A stretch of DNA of 64,000 nucleotides. Origin: Gemmatimonadota bacterium. Its GTDB lineage: Bacteria; Gemmatimonadota; Gemmatimonadetes; Gemmatimonadales; GWC2-71-9. How positions within the stretch are numbered: position 1 is the first letter of the stretch; the number at the start of each line of letters is the position of its first letter. The notes beneath the pieces are model-generated. The model had not been told where the DNA came from. It saw nothing but the letters and a program-made list of their open reading frames with translations, and did not search any database. Where the stretch lies: NCBI GenBank assembly GCA_029262195.1, contig JAJCZX010000006.1, positions 1-64,000 on the forward strand, written 5' to 3'. The position numbers and the translations under genes were made by a program. Shown piece by piece: positions 27,920 to 36,078 of this stretch.

Positions 27920-27962
27920 GAAGCAGTAAAGTGTTCACAGGCGTTCTGAGTTCTACTGCTTC
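27920..27962. promoter_or_regulatory. Inverted repeat in a divergent promoter region
   Basis: GAAGCAGTA (27920-27928) and TACTGCTTC (27954-27962) are perfect 9-base complements separated by 25 bases. They sit between the divergent M61 and nucleotidyltransferase genes, so they could be an operator pair or an RNA hairpin. No regulator gene is nearby. Confidence 0.3.
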
Positions 27963-28056
27963 TTCATCTTTGGTTCGGGGCTGTCGGCTGATCCAGTGGA
28001 GTAAATACCAACTTAGCCCTCGCTTTATAGACCGGCTCAATCTAAAGTCTACAGCC

Positions 28057-28911
28057 ATGACATTTCCAACGACCCTTGTGATTTTGGCTGCCGGGAAATC
28101 GACTCGTTTCGGAGCCCATAAACAACTAACTCCCGTCGGCCCGGGAAGACAATTTCTGTTCGACTACAACATTTACGACGCTGTCCAGGTTGGTTTTGAA
28201 AAGGTTGTGTTGGTGACGAGCGCGGAGTTGGAAGCCGAGTTGATTGGCCATTCGAGCGATATGGAATGGGACGTTCCGTTGGCGGTTGCGATCCAACATT
28301 CCGACGGACGACCAAAGCCATGGGGTACTGGCCAAGCGGTTCTCGCAGCAAAGGATGAGGTGATAGGCTCCTTCGCGGTATGCAATGCCGACGACTTTTA
28401 CGGCCGAACGAGTTTCGAGCTGGCGCACAACCACCTGGTTGAGACAGCTGGCAGCACTCTCCCCGCCCACGCGAACATCACTTACAGACTCGACTCCACG
28501 CTAAGCCCCACTGGTGGCGTATCGCGAGGGGTTTGCCAGGTTGTAGACGGGCATGTCACAGAAATTGACGAGGTTGCCGACCTGAAGTGGGCAGACGGAA
28601 GAGTGGCTGGTCGAGCCGCAGGACGCTCGCACGCCGTCTACAACGGCGACGAGCAGGTCTCAATGAACCTCTGGGCTTTTGACGGGCGCGTTGTTGAGAT
28701 CCTGGCGACCCAGTTCGCGGATTTCAGGGAGAAGACGGGGGACGACCCTGGCGAGTTTTACCTCAGCGAAGCATTGGGCGAACAGGTCGATAGGGACCAG
28801 GCAACCCTTTCCTGCCTCCCCTCCGCTGATCAATGGTTCGGAATGACGTTTGCCGAAGATTTACCCGAGGTCAGACACAAGATCAAGGAGTTGAAGGGCT
28901 ACGACTGGTAG
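28057..28911 (+). CDS. Sugar-phosphate nucleotidyltransferase family protein
   Basis: 284 residues from the ATG at 28057; a longer frame starting at 27931 runs through promoter DNA and lacks homology. The nucleotide-binding loop is LAAGKSTRFGAHKQLTPVGP and the metal-binding aspartates are in AVCNADDFYG. Substrate-side motifs are PKPWGTGQAV and SMNLWAFD. It is related to UTP/GTP-dependent sugar-1-phosphate nucleotidyltransferases. With a Na+/sugar symporter and galactokinase next door, a role in activating galactose-1-phosphate or a related sugar is a reasonable inference. No galT or galE is in the window. Confidence 0.78.
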   Translation: MTFPTTLVILAAGKSTRFGAHKQLTPVGPGRQFLFDYNIYDAVQVGFEKVVLVTSAELEAELIGHSSDMEWDVPLAVAIQHSDGRPKPWGTGQAVLAAKDEVIGSFAVCNADDFYGRTSFELAHNHLVETAGSTLPAHANITYRLDSTLSPTGGVSRGVCQVVDGHVTEIDEVADLKWADGRVAGRAAGRSHAVYNGDEQVSMNLWAFDGRVVEILATQFADFREKTGDDPGEFYLSEALGEQVDRDQATLSCLPSADQWFGMTFAEDLPEVRHKIKELKGYDW

Positions 28912-28999
28912 CGGGTAGGTCGGAACGTGATAGGTGCGTAAGGTTCAGTCGACAATCGTTCCCCCTTCCCCCGATCTCCTGGCGATGTAGCTTCTCCGA

Positions 29000-30769
29000 A
29001 TGCAATTAACGACTTCTGACTGGATCGTCATTCTCGTTTACGGCATCGCCGCAATGGTGGTTGGTCTCTACTTCGCCAGACGCGCCGGTTCGGGAACGAG
29101 TGAGTTCTTCCTCGCCGGAAGAAAACTCCCCTGGTGGCTACTCGGCACTTCGATGGTCGCGACTACGTTTTCGACCGACACTCCGAATCTCGTAACCGAC
29201 CTGGTCAGGAACGGTGGCGTTAGCCAGAACTGGCTCTGGTGGGCCTTTCTCATCACGGGAATGCTCACGGTCTTTTTCTACGCCAAACTCTGGCGGCGCT
29301 CCGGGGCATTGACCGATATCGGTTTTTACGAGCTGCGCTATTCGGGAAAGCCGGCGGCGTTCCTCAGAGGTTTCCGCGCAATTTACCTGGGCGTGTTTTT
29401 CAATGTCATGATCATGGCCACAGTAACGCTCGCTGCCATCAAGATCGGAAGCGTGTTACTTGGCGCAAGCAAATACGAAACAGTCCTCATCGCCGGATCC
29501 ATCACCGCGCTCTACTCGATGACATCGGGTCTCTGGGGTGTTGTTGCAACAGATCTGATGCTTTTTGCAGTCTCGATGGTCGGCTCTTTTGCAGCTGCGT
29601 ACTATGCTGTGAGCCAACCGCAGGTCGGGGGGCTCAGCGGCCTATTCACACACCCCAACGTTGTCGACAAATTGTCGTTTCTGCCAGACTTTTCGGATTG
29701 GAAGGCCGCCTCCACGGTAATTTTGATCCCGTTGGCGGTCCAGTGGTGGAGCACCTGGTACCCCGGGTCCGAACCAGGGGGCGGCGGCTACGTCGCACAA
29801 CGGATGTTGGCGGCGAAGAACGAAAAAGAATCGATGCTGTCCACCCTGTGGTTCAACATGGCTCACTACGCGCTGCGTCCCTGGCCGTGGATAATTGTAG
29901 CGCTGGCATCAATGATTATTTACCCGAACCTGGAGTCCATCTCCACCCAATTCCCCAACGTGGATCCGAGCATCGTACGCGACGACCTGGCGTACCCTGC
30001 GATGCTGGTGTTTATCCCGCACGGATTACTGGGACTAGTAATCGCGTCCCTGGCAGCTGCGTATATGTCTACCGTAAGTACGCACCTCAACTGGGGGGCC
30101 TCTTACATCGTGGACGACGTTTACAGGCGTTTTGTGACTCCGGATGCCACGGAGAAGCACTACGTGCTGGTAGCCCGCGTGGCGACTGTTGTTCTGATCA
30201 TGCTGGCGTCAGTGCTTAGTCTCTGGCTGGAAAACGCAAAACAGGCTTTCGAGATTCTCCTGCAAATAGGCGCCGGTACCGGGCTGGTGTTCATCCTTCG
30301 ATGGTTCTGGTGGCGTATAAACGCGTGGAGCGAAATCAGCGCTATGATCGCTTCTTTTGTTGTGGCGTGTTACTTCCAATTCGTGCATGTAAAGATGGGC
30401 TTCGCCGCCATACACCCATCGCTAGAGTTGATAATCGGAGTGGTGTTGACCACCGCGGTCTGGATGTTGGCCACCCTGGCGACCCCGACCACAGACGTCG
30501 GGACCCTACAATCGTTTTACGACGCGATCCGACCCTCGGGCAAGGGATGGGCGACGGTTGTAGACACCACCGCTAAAGCGCCCGCGGATAACCTGAGTGC
30601 CGCAGCCCTGGCATGGTTACTCGGCTGCGTCACGGTCTACGCCCTTTTGTTTGGTACCGGCTATCTCCTGTACGGCAACCTGGCGTGGGGAACGATTTGC
30701 ATAGCGGGCTCTGCCCTGGCAGGATGGGGACTTTTCAAAACTCTTCCGTCGGTTGGGATGCTCGACTAA
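29000..30769 (+). CDS. Na+:solute symporter (SSS/SGLT family)
   Basis: 589 residues, polytopic inner-membrane protein. N-terminal SSS features are visible: DWIVILVYGIAAMVVGLYFARR, EFFLAGRKLPWWLLGTSMVATTFSTDTP. Further helices include TLAAIKIGSVLL, LYSMTSGLWGVVATD (a typical SGLT segment) and SLAAAYMSTVSTHLNWG carrying Na2-site-like serines. Sugar transport is suggested by its position between the nucleotidyltransferase and galactokinase genes. Its stop overlaps the end of the convergent galactokinase gene by four bases. Confidence 0.9.
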   Translation: MQLTTSDWIVILVYGIAAMVVGLYFARRAGSGTSEFFLAGRKLPWWLLGTSMVATTFSTDTPNLVTDLVRNGGVSQNWLWWAFLITGMLTVFFYAKLWRRSGALTDIGFYELRYSGKPAAFLRGFRAIYLGVFFNVMIMATVTLAAIKIGSVLLGASKYETVLIAGSITALYSMTSGLWGVVATDLMLFAVSMVGSFAAAYYAVSQPQVGGLSGLFTHPNVVDKLSFLPDFSDWKAASTVILIPLAVQWWSTWYPGSEPGGGGYVAQRMLAAKNEKESMLSTLWFNMAHYALRPWPWIIVALASMIIYPNLESISTQFPNVDPSIVRDDLAYPAMLVFIPHGLLGLVIASLAAAYMSTVSTHLNWGASYIVDDVYRRFVTPDATEKHYVLVARVATVVLIMLASVLSLWLENAKQAFEILLQIGAGTGLVFILRWFWWRINAWSEISAMIASFVVACYFQFVHVKMGFAAIHPSLELIIGVVLTTAVWMLATLATPTTDVGTLQSFYDAIRPSGKGWATVVDTTAKAPADNLSAAALAWLLGCVTVYALLFGTGYLLYGNLAWGTICIAGSALAGWGLFKTLPSVGMLD

Positions 30770-31971
30770 ACGATGTCGGCGATGTCAGCACCACCCATGG
30801 GATCGGCGAGGAAGACGTGGTCTGTAGCAACGCCGTCAATCCCCCGGGCTTCATAGAACCGGTCTTGCAGACTGACCATTACAGAGGAGGCACGGTCCTT
30901 CTCTGCCAGGACCACAACGCAGCCACCGAACCCCGCCCCCGTAAGGCGGGCTCCCACTGCTCCCGAATCAAGAACTATCTCCACGAGTTGATTCAGTTCG
31001 GGACAACTAACCTCATAATCGCCCCTCAAACTCAAATGTGAAGCGGTCATCAGGCGCCCGAATTCCACAATATCGTTGGCACGCATAGCGTCGGCGGCGA
31101 GGGCGACCCGCTCGGCCTCCGTCACGACGTGCCTGAAACGCTCCAACACCGGAGAAACCAGCACAGAATCAGCAATTCTCAAAAGTTCGGGGATCTCGTA
31201 TCGATCGAGTAAGTCCTTGTATGAAATCAGCTGATCATCGGCGACCGCTCTCACAACCGATTCAAGTGCCTCAGCGCACTGGCGCGTACGGAGGTTGTAG
31301 TCTCGTTGCCTGTCACCAGATTTTTCTGCGTTGACCATCGACGACGCAACAATGAACTGCCAGTGTGAGGGGATTAGCACTGTCGTAACCTGAAGCGGTT
31401 CAAAATCTACGAGGCATGCGTGCCCCGGCTCCGACAAAAGACACACTGCCTGGTCCATTCCCCCTCCCTGAGTACCAACGAATCGTTCACCCGCGGCCAT
31501 CAACTGGGCGAACTCGGTACTGGAAATTTCCAGGTTATTGACACGCAGCAGGCTCAACCCAACCGCTACTACCAACGAAGACGAAGAGCTGAGACCGACC
31601 GCAATCGGCACATCTGACTCAACGAACCCGTCAAATCCAACCTCAATACCGGGCCGGTCGGCCAGCGCGCTGGCTGCAGCCTTCGCATAGTTGCCCCAAT
31701 CACCGTGAGCATGGAAGGGCTCCAGGGGGCCGTCAAAGGAGAACTCCCGAGAGCCGAACCGCTGGTCTCCCGTAACTAATTTCACGACTCCGTCTGCCCG
31801 CGGCTTCAACGCGATGCGACATGCACGAGCGATTGCGATTGGGAGCACCGGGAGACCATTGTAGTCAATGTGGTCGCCGATCAGGTTCACTCGGCCGGGA
31901 GCCGTCACCACCGCTTCGGGAGCCGACGAAAAAAAATCAGAGAACATCTTCGCGGTTTCGGAAACGTCCAT
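30766..31971 (-). CDS. galK: Galactokinase-family GHMP kinase
   Basis: 401 residues from MDVSETAKMFSDFF; the longer frame has no homology before this ATG. The galactokinase signature appears as APGRVNLIGDHIDYNG (usual form GRxNLIGEHTDYN), the GHMP ATP loop as GLSSSSSLVVAVG, and the catalytic-base region as GGGMDQAVCLLSEPGH; a third motif is GARLTGAGFGG. It phosphorylates galactose, or a close analogue, at C1 with ATP. The E-to-D change in GDH may alter the sugar pocket. Position beside a symporter and nucleotidyltransferase supports galactose uptake and activation. Confidence 0.85.
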   Translation of the reverse strand: MDVSETAKMFSDFFSSAPEAVVTAPGRVNLIGDHIDYNGLPVLPIAIARACRIALKPRADGVVKLVTGDQRFGSREFSFDGPLEPFHAHGDWGNYAKAAASALADRPGIEVGFDGFVESDVPIAVGLSSSSSLVVAVGLSLLRVNNLEISSTEFAQLMAAGERFVGTQGGGMDQAVCLLSEPGHACLVDFEPLQVTTVLIPSHWQFIVASSMVNAEKSGDRQRDYNLRTRQCAEALESVVRAVADDQLISYKDLLDRYEIPELLRIADSVLVSPVLERFRHVVTEAERVALAADAMRANDIVEFGRLMTASHLSLRGDYEVSCPELNQLVEIVLDSGAVGARLTGAGFGGCVVVLAEKDRASSVMVSLQDRFYEARGIDGVATDHVFLADPMGGADIADIV

Positions 31972-31988
31972 GTGCTCCACCGACTTAT

Positions 31989-32432
31989 TTACTGTACCCG
32001 CTGCTCCCGCTCTAAGATCACGTTGACCTGGACGCCGCTGAAAACACCGGTACCCGTCAGCGTACCGCCCGGGATCACCACCCAATCAATGTCACGGACA
32101 AAAGTGTCTGCTTCTTGATCCATTTGGATAGAATTGCGAAGCAGGGTCCAGTCCCCCGCCATGTCTGCGTCGAGATTGCCACCCGGGAAAAACAGCCGTC
32201 CCGTCATCGTCAGGTCGGCGACCAGGTTGATCGTCATCAAAGCACCGTTGGCGATCTCATCGGTAGTAGTACCGTCGGTGGTCGTTTCGAAGAGCGTGGC
32301 CCGGTAAACACCCGCTACGTCTACCGGCGTAGCAACATCGTCCCCGCACGCAGCGATACCACCAGCGGCGAGCACCGTAACGAGCATTGTTTTGAAGGTC
32401 TTCTTAAGGTTTTTCAAGTTCCAAGGTCTCAA
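31989..32432 (-). CDS. Small hypothetical lipoprotein
   Basis: About 147 residues or fewer. A lipoprotein signal (LVTVLAAGGIAAC) gives Cys29 counted from the TTG at 32432. Possible starts are TTG 32432, TTG 32414 (giving MKNLKKTFKTML) or ATG 32387; I favour 32414 or 32387 since a lysine-rich stretch then precedes the hydrophobic core. The mature part is beta-rich with alternating Thr/Val (TLFETTTDG, LMTINLVADLTMTGRLFF, VFSGVQVNVILER), suggesting a small lipocalin-like barrel. No family recognised. Confidence 0.6.
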   Translation of the reverse strand: MRPWNLKNLKKTFKTMLVTVLAAGGIAACGDDVATPVDVAGVYRATLFETTTDGTTTDEIANGALMTINLVADLTMTGRLFFPGGNLDADMAGDWTLLRNSIQMDQEADTFVRDIDWVVIPGGTLTGTGVFSGVQVNVILEREQRVQ

Positions 32433-32511
32433 TTAAGGTTCGCAATTGAACAAATATAGGCAATTGAAGAGGTAACCTACCAGACCGGCTGTCGGTTCCA
32501 CCTCGCGAGGA

Positions 32512-34041
32512 TTATCCACCCTCCCCGCGCGCAATGCGTGCGAGCTTGTCGACCAGAGCCTTTGCCTCCTCTTTCTGCTCGCGCGTTTTTCTTTTGAACC
32601 AGTTGCGCCCAAGAGCCAGGCTGCTGCCGAGAAAGGTTGATCCAATCGCTATGGCCCCTGCGACTGCGCCACCCGCCGACACACCAATGGAGTCAAGTAT
32701 CGCCCCGCCGATCATAAAGCTGATAAAAGTCCCAAACCCACCGGCTGCGACAAGCAGGTTTTTTACCGTCGTTTCGTCTGTTTTGACCCTGATCCTCGTC
32801 TCGCCCTCTCCCGGACTGATAATCACGTTTGTGATCTTGCCAACTTCCCCGGTCTTGCAACTCCACCAGAGGGAGTTATCGAGCGTGTCGTGCAAGTCTC
32901 CAACCGTGCCTGTTTCGAACCTCAATTCCTCAAGCATCCGGGCACGTGAGGCGGTTGAAATTGGGAACTGGAGCGTGTTTTCAAACTCGAAGATTGGCCC
33001 CCGACCGAAGAAGTCCGTGCCGGATTTTCTCGGTAGCGCCATAAGCTCATCGGCGGCTTTTTCAATATGCTCTGGTCCGATACCGGCTTCTGCGGCAATC
33101 CGTTGAAGTCCGCCCAGGGAATACTTGGTCTGGTCTGTTTCCTGCGAGTCCAATTCGGCGGCCCGCCTGACGACGAGGTCGGCTCCGTTTTCATCAAAAG
33201 CTAGATCTGATGGGCTTTTTGCCAGTGCGGCTGAAAATTCTCCAGGGGTAGGAAAACGCAACTGCCGTTTCATCGCCAGCGCTCTGACCAGCGCCTGCTC
33301 GACGAAACCCGGAAGTCCGTCCAGCAAGGCTCGCTCACCGGGATCGGCGTCGGCAAAGCGTTTGGATCGTACCACATCGTCGGTAAGCCACATTCCCGGC
33401 GTCTTGCCGACCAACGCCTCATAGGTCACACATGCCAATCCGTATACGTCGGTTCCAACGTCAAGGTCGGTTAATCCTGCCGCCTGTTCCGGGCTCATAT
33501 AGCCCGGAGTACCAAGGGGAAACCCCGAACGGGTGAGATTTTCTGAACCGGCTGTCACCAGGGCCTTGGCTATTCCGAAATCGGTGACAACAGCGTGTCC
33601 TTCCGAAAAAAGAATGTTTTCAGGCTTGATATCTCGATGGATTAGATCTTTCCGATGGGCATAGTCCAATGCATCGGCTACCTCCCCAACAATATCCGTC
33701 ACCTCGGCCAACTGAAGCCGTTTCTCCCGAACAAGCCGATCTCTCAGGGACTCCCCCGAAACGAATGGCATCACGAAGAAAAGGTGTCCGTCTGCCTCGC
33801 CTGAATCGATGAGGGTCAAGATGTGCGGATGATTTAGCCGAGCAGCGATCTCAATTTCAGCTAGAAAGCGCTCTTTCCCGATGGAAAGAGCAAGATCAGG
33901 ACGCAGGACTTTGATCGCGACATCTCGTCCATGGCGCTCGTCTGTAGCCAGATAGACGATGGCCATGCCCCCTCGACCTATCTCGCTTTGCACTGCGTAG
34001 CGTCCCTCAAGGGCCGCCTTTATGGAACCGACGTCAGCCAT
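32512..34041 (-). CDS. Membrane-anchored serine/threonine protein kinase
   Basis: 509 residues. The Hanks-type kinase domain (about 14-275) has IGRGGMAIVYLA, AIKVLRPD with the catalytic lysine, HRDIKPENILF, TDFGIAK and GTPGYMSPEQ. A linker (about 280-420) resembles regulatory tails in related kinases, and two hydrophobic segments (about 425-475, NLLVAAGGFGTFISFMIGG and GGAVAGAIAIGSTFLG) form a membrane anchor before a charged C-terminus (RKTREQKEEAK). The kinase domain would face the cytoplasm. Such kinases are numerous in Gemmatimonadota. Its substrates are unknown. Confidence 0.9.
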   Translation of the reverse strand: MADVGSIKAALEGRYAVQSEIGRGGMAIVYLATDERHGRDVAIKVLRPDLALSIGKERFLAEIEIAARLNHPHILTLIDSGEADGHLFFVMPFVSGESLRDRLVREKRLQLAEVTDIVGEVADALDYAHRKDLIHRDIKPENILFSEGHAVVTDFGIAKALVTAGSENLTRSGFPLGTPGYMSPEQAAGLTDLDVGTDVYGLACVTYEALVGKTPGMWLTDDVVRSKRFADADPGERALLDGLPGFVEQALVRALAMKRQLRFPTPGEFSAALAKSPSDLAFDENGADLVVRRAAELDSQETDQTKYSLGGLQRIAAEAGIGPEHIEKAADELMALPRKSGTDFFGRGPIFEFENTLQFPISTASRARMLEELRFETGTVGDLHDTLDNSLWWSCKTGEVGKITNVIISPGEGETRIRVKTDETTVKNLLVAAGGFGTFISFMIGGAILDSIGVSAGGAVAGAIAIGSTFLGSSLALGRNWFKRKTREQKEEAKALVDKLARIARGEGG

Positions 34042-34115
34042 TTACGAAATTTAAGTGTTGGGCCCCAATAAATCCCTCGCAGCTACGCTTCCGATCCCCC
34101 GTCATCTCGATACGG

Positions 34116-36071
34116 TCAGGGGGTCCACGATTGGTTGGACCTATCGGTGTCGGGGAAAGCAACATCAATGTCCAGTTCCATGGAGACTACATCGGATCCC
34201 CGAGGAACGGTCACCACGACTTCGAGTTCGTCGTCCAACCACCCATCGACCGCCGCAACGAACTCTTGCCGCGTACCATCAGCATACTCGACGGATAGAT
34301 ACGCGGGCATCACCATCTCGCCCAGGTTGGTGAGAGTCACGACCAGTTCAGCACCGTTTTCTTCAACAGATCCGATCGCCTGATCAAGTGCCCAGGTCTC
34401 AAAAAACCATGATCTCCAGAACCATCCCAGGTCCCGGCCGGTCACGTCGTCAAAGGTATTCCAGAGGTCCCACGGCGCGGGGTGTTTGCCAACCCACCGG
34501 CGTCCAAATTCGCGCAAGGCCTCCAGAAACAACTCATCTCCCAGCATTTTGTTCAACGCCACAAACGCGTTGGCCGGTTTGAAGTAACTGGCCACTCCAT
34601 AGCCGAAGTCAGATTCATATCGGTCGCCGTGAACCATTAACGGCTCCTCCATCCCCGCGTTCACGATTGACAGGTAGATATTTCGGTTTTGTGCCCGAAC
34701 GTCAGAATTCGGAAACATGTCTTCCATCCCGGGGATTTCATTGAACTGAGTCAGGCCCTCGTCCATCCAGGCATGGGCTTTCTCGTTCGACCCTACCTGC
34801 ATGGGGAACCACATGTGTCCTATCTCATGCTCGGTCACATTGTACATACTTTCCGGAGTATTGAACGCGCCTGTCCCGATGCAAGTCATCATCGGATACT
34901 CCATGCCGCCACAGGACGAAGGTCCCTCCACCGCGGTCATATGTTCGTAGGGATAAGGCCAGAGGTATTCCGAAAGCAATTCGATCGAGGCCTGGCTGAA
35001 TCGAGCGCTTTCCAACCAGCCGGTGCTCTCGGCTCTGTAGAAGCTGTGAATCGCCGTGGTATCGGGAATCCCGTCCCCTTCGATATCTCCGACCACTGCG
35101 TGGGTAGCGTCCCAAACAAAACTGTCAGAAGTCGACCATGTCACATCCCGGACATTTCTGGCTTCATACCTCCAGGTTAGCGTACCATCTTCACCTCTCC
35201 TGGTGGACCCGCCGGGCCCCTGCTCTGCCGGGGAAACAACATTTACGGTTTGTCGTTTCTCTCTCGCCCCGGCGAGACGCTCCATCGCCCGATCGGTCAG
35301 TACTTCAGACGAATTGGTTAATTCCCCCGTAGCTCCGACCAGATAACCAGCTGGAACCGTGACCTCGTAACGGTAGTCGCCGTAGCCCATGTAGAACTCG
35401 GCGTTGCCAAGGTACTGATCGATATTCCAACCGGCGAGATCGTCGTATACCGCCATCTGCGGATACCAGTAGGCCAGAAAATATACCTCCCCATCAAAGC
35501 CGCTTCTGGGTGCGTTGGGAGGAACCGGATAACTCCACTCTAACTCCAAGAAGACCGAATCCCCAGACCTCAACTCCACATCCAGGGGGAGACGCAGGAT
35601 CGTTCCCTCAACATCGGCGAACACCACGAGTCCGTTCACAGCTACGTCGCCGAGCGTTACTCCTCCGCTAGTCGGGGCATTGGTATTTCGCTCGGATTTT
35701 GGGGAAAAGAGATTGGGGCGCAAGTGAAGAAATACTTCGTCCAGCGAATCTGGAGAGCGATTGAAATACCATATGCTTTCGGATCCTGAGAGGATTCCTG
35801 AAGGCGGGTCAAGTTGAGCTGAGATATCGTAGCGCGCCCATTGCTGCCAATAACTGTTTCCGGGATGTCCAGTTTCAACTCTGGTACCGTTCTCAATCGC
35901 GTGGCGGAACTCTTCAGAGAGGGGAACGGATCGTCGATCGATCGGCCGGGCTTCCGACACTTCTGTACGCCCCTTGTCACCCTCTTTGGACTGGGCAGCT
36001 GCAACGGTCGGGGCCAACATCAATCCTGCCGTCAGCACAACAAAAGGCGTTTTCATGAGAAGACTTTTCAT
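34116..36071 (-). CDS. Secreted M1 family zinc metallopeptidase (first paralogue)
   Basis: 651 residues with a signal peptide (about 1-26, TVAAAQ). The exopeptidase motif appears as GGMEYPMM (GAMEN in classical M1 enzymes), and the zinc site is HEIGH (His415, Glu416, His419) with the distal glutamate in WMDEGLTQF. The ATG at 36071 has GGAG nine bases upstream. It shares the N-terminal SYWQQW..D pattern with the M1 gene at 40882-42936, so they are paralogues. Probably cleaves N-terminal residues from peptides outside the cytoplasm. It begins seven bases after the acyl-CoA synthetase gene. Confidence 0.9.
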   Translation of the reverse strand: MKSLLMKTPFVVLTAGLMLAPTVAAAQSKEGDKGRTEVSEARPIDRRSVPLSEEFRHAIENGTRVETGHPGNSYWQQWARYDISAQLDPPSGILSGSESIWYFNRSPDSLDEVFLHLRPNLFSPKSERNTNAPTSGGVTLGDVAVNGLVVFADVEGTILRLPLDVELRSGDSVFLELEWSYPVPPNAPRSGFDGEVYFLAYWYPQMAVYDDLAGWNIDQYLGNAEFYMGYGDYRYEVTVPAGYLVGATGELTNSSEVLTDRAMERLAGAREKRQTVNVVSPAEQGPGGSTRRGEDGTLTWRYEARNVRDVTWSTSDSFVWDATHAVVGDIEGDGIPDTTAIHSFYRAESTGWLESARFSQASIELLSEYLWPYPYEHMTAVEGPSSCGGMEYPMMTCIGTGAFNTPESMYNVTEHEIGHMWFPMQVGSNEKAHAWMDEGLTQFNEIPGMEDMFPNSDVRAQNRNIYLSIVNAGMEEPLMVHGDRYESDFGYGVASYFKPANAFVALNKMLGDELFLEALREFGRRWVGKHPAPWDLWNTFDDVTGRDLGWFWRSWFFETWALDQAIGSVEENGAELVVTLTNLGEMVMPAYLSVEYADGTRQEFVAAVDGWLDDELEVVVTVPRGSDVVSMELDIDVAFPDTDRSNQSWTP

Positions 36072-36078
36072 CGCAGGC

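Noticed and set aside
27027-27929. 300-codon plus-strand frame
   Set aside because: Complete overlap antisense to the M61 peptidase, which has clear catalytic motifs.
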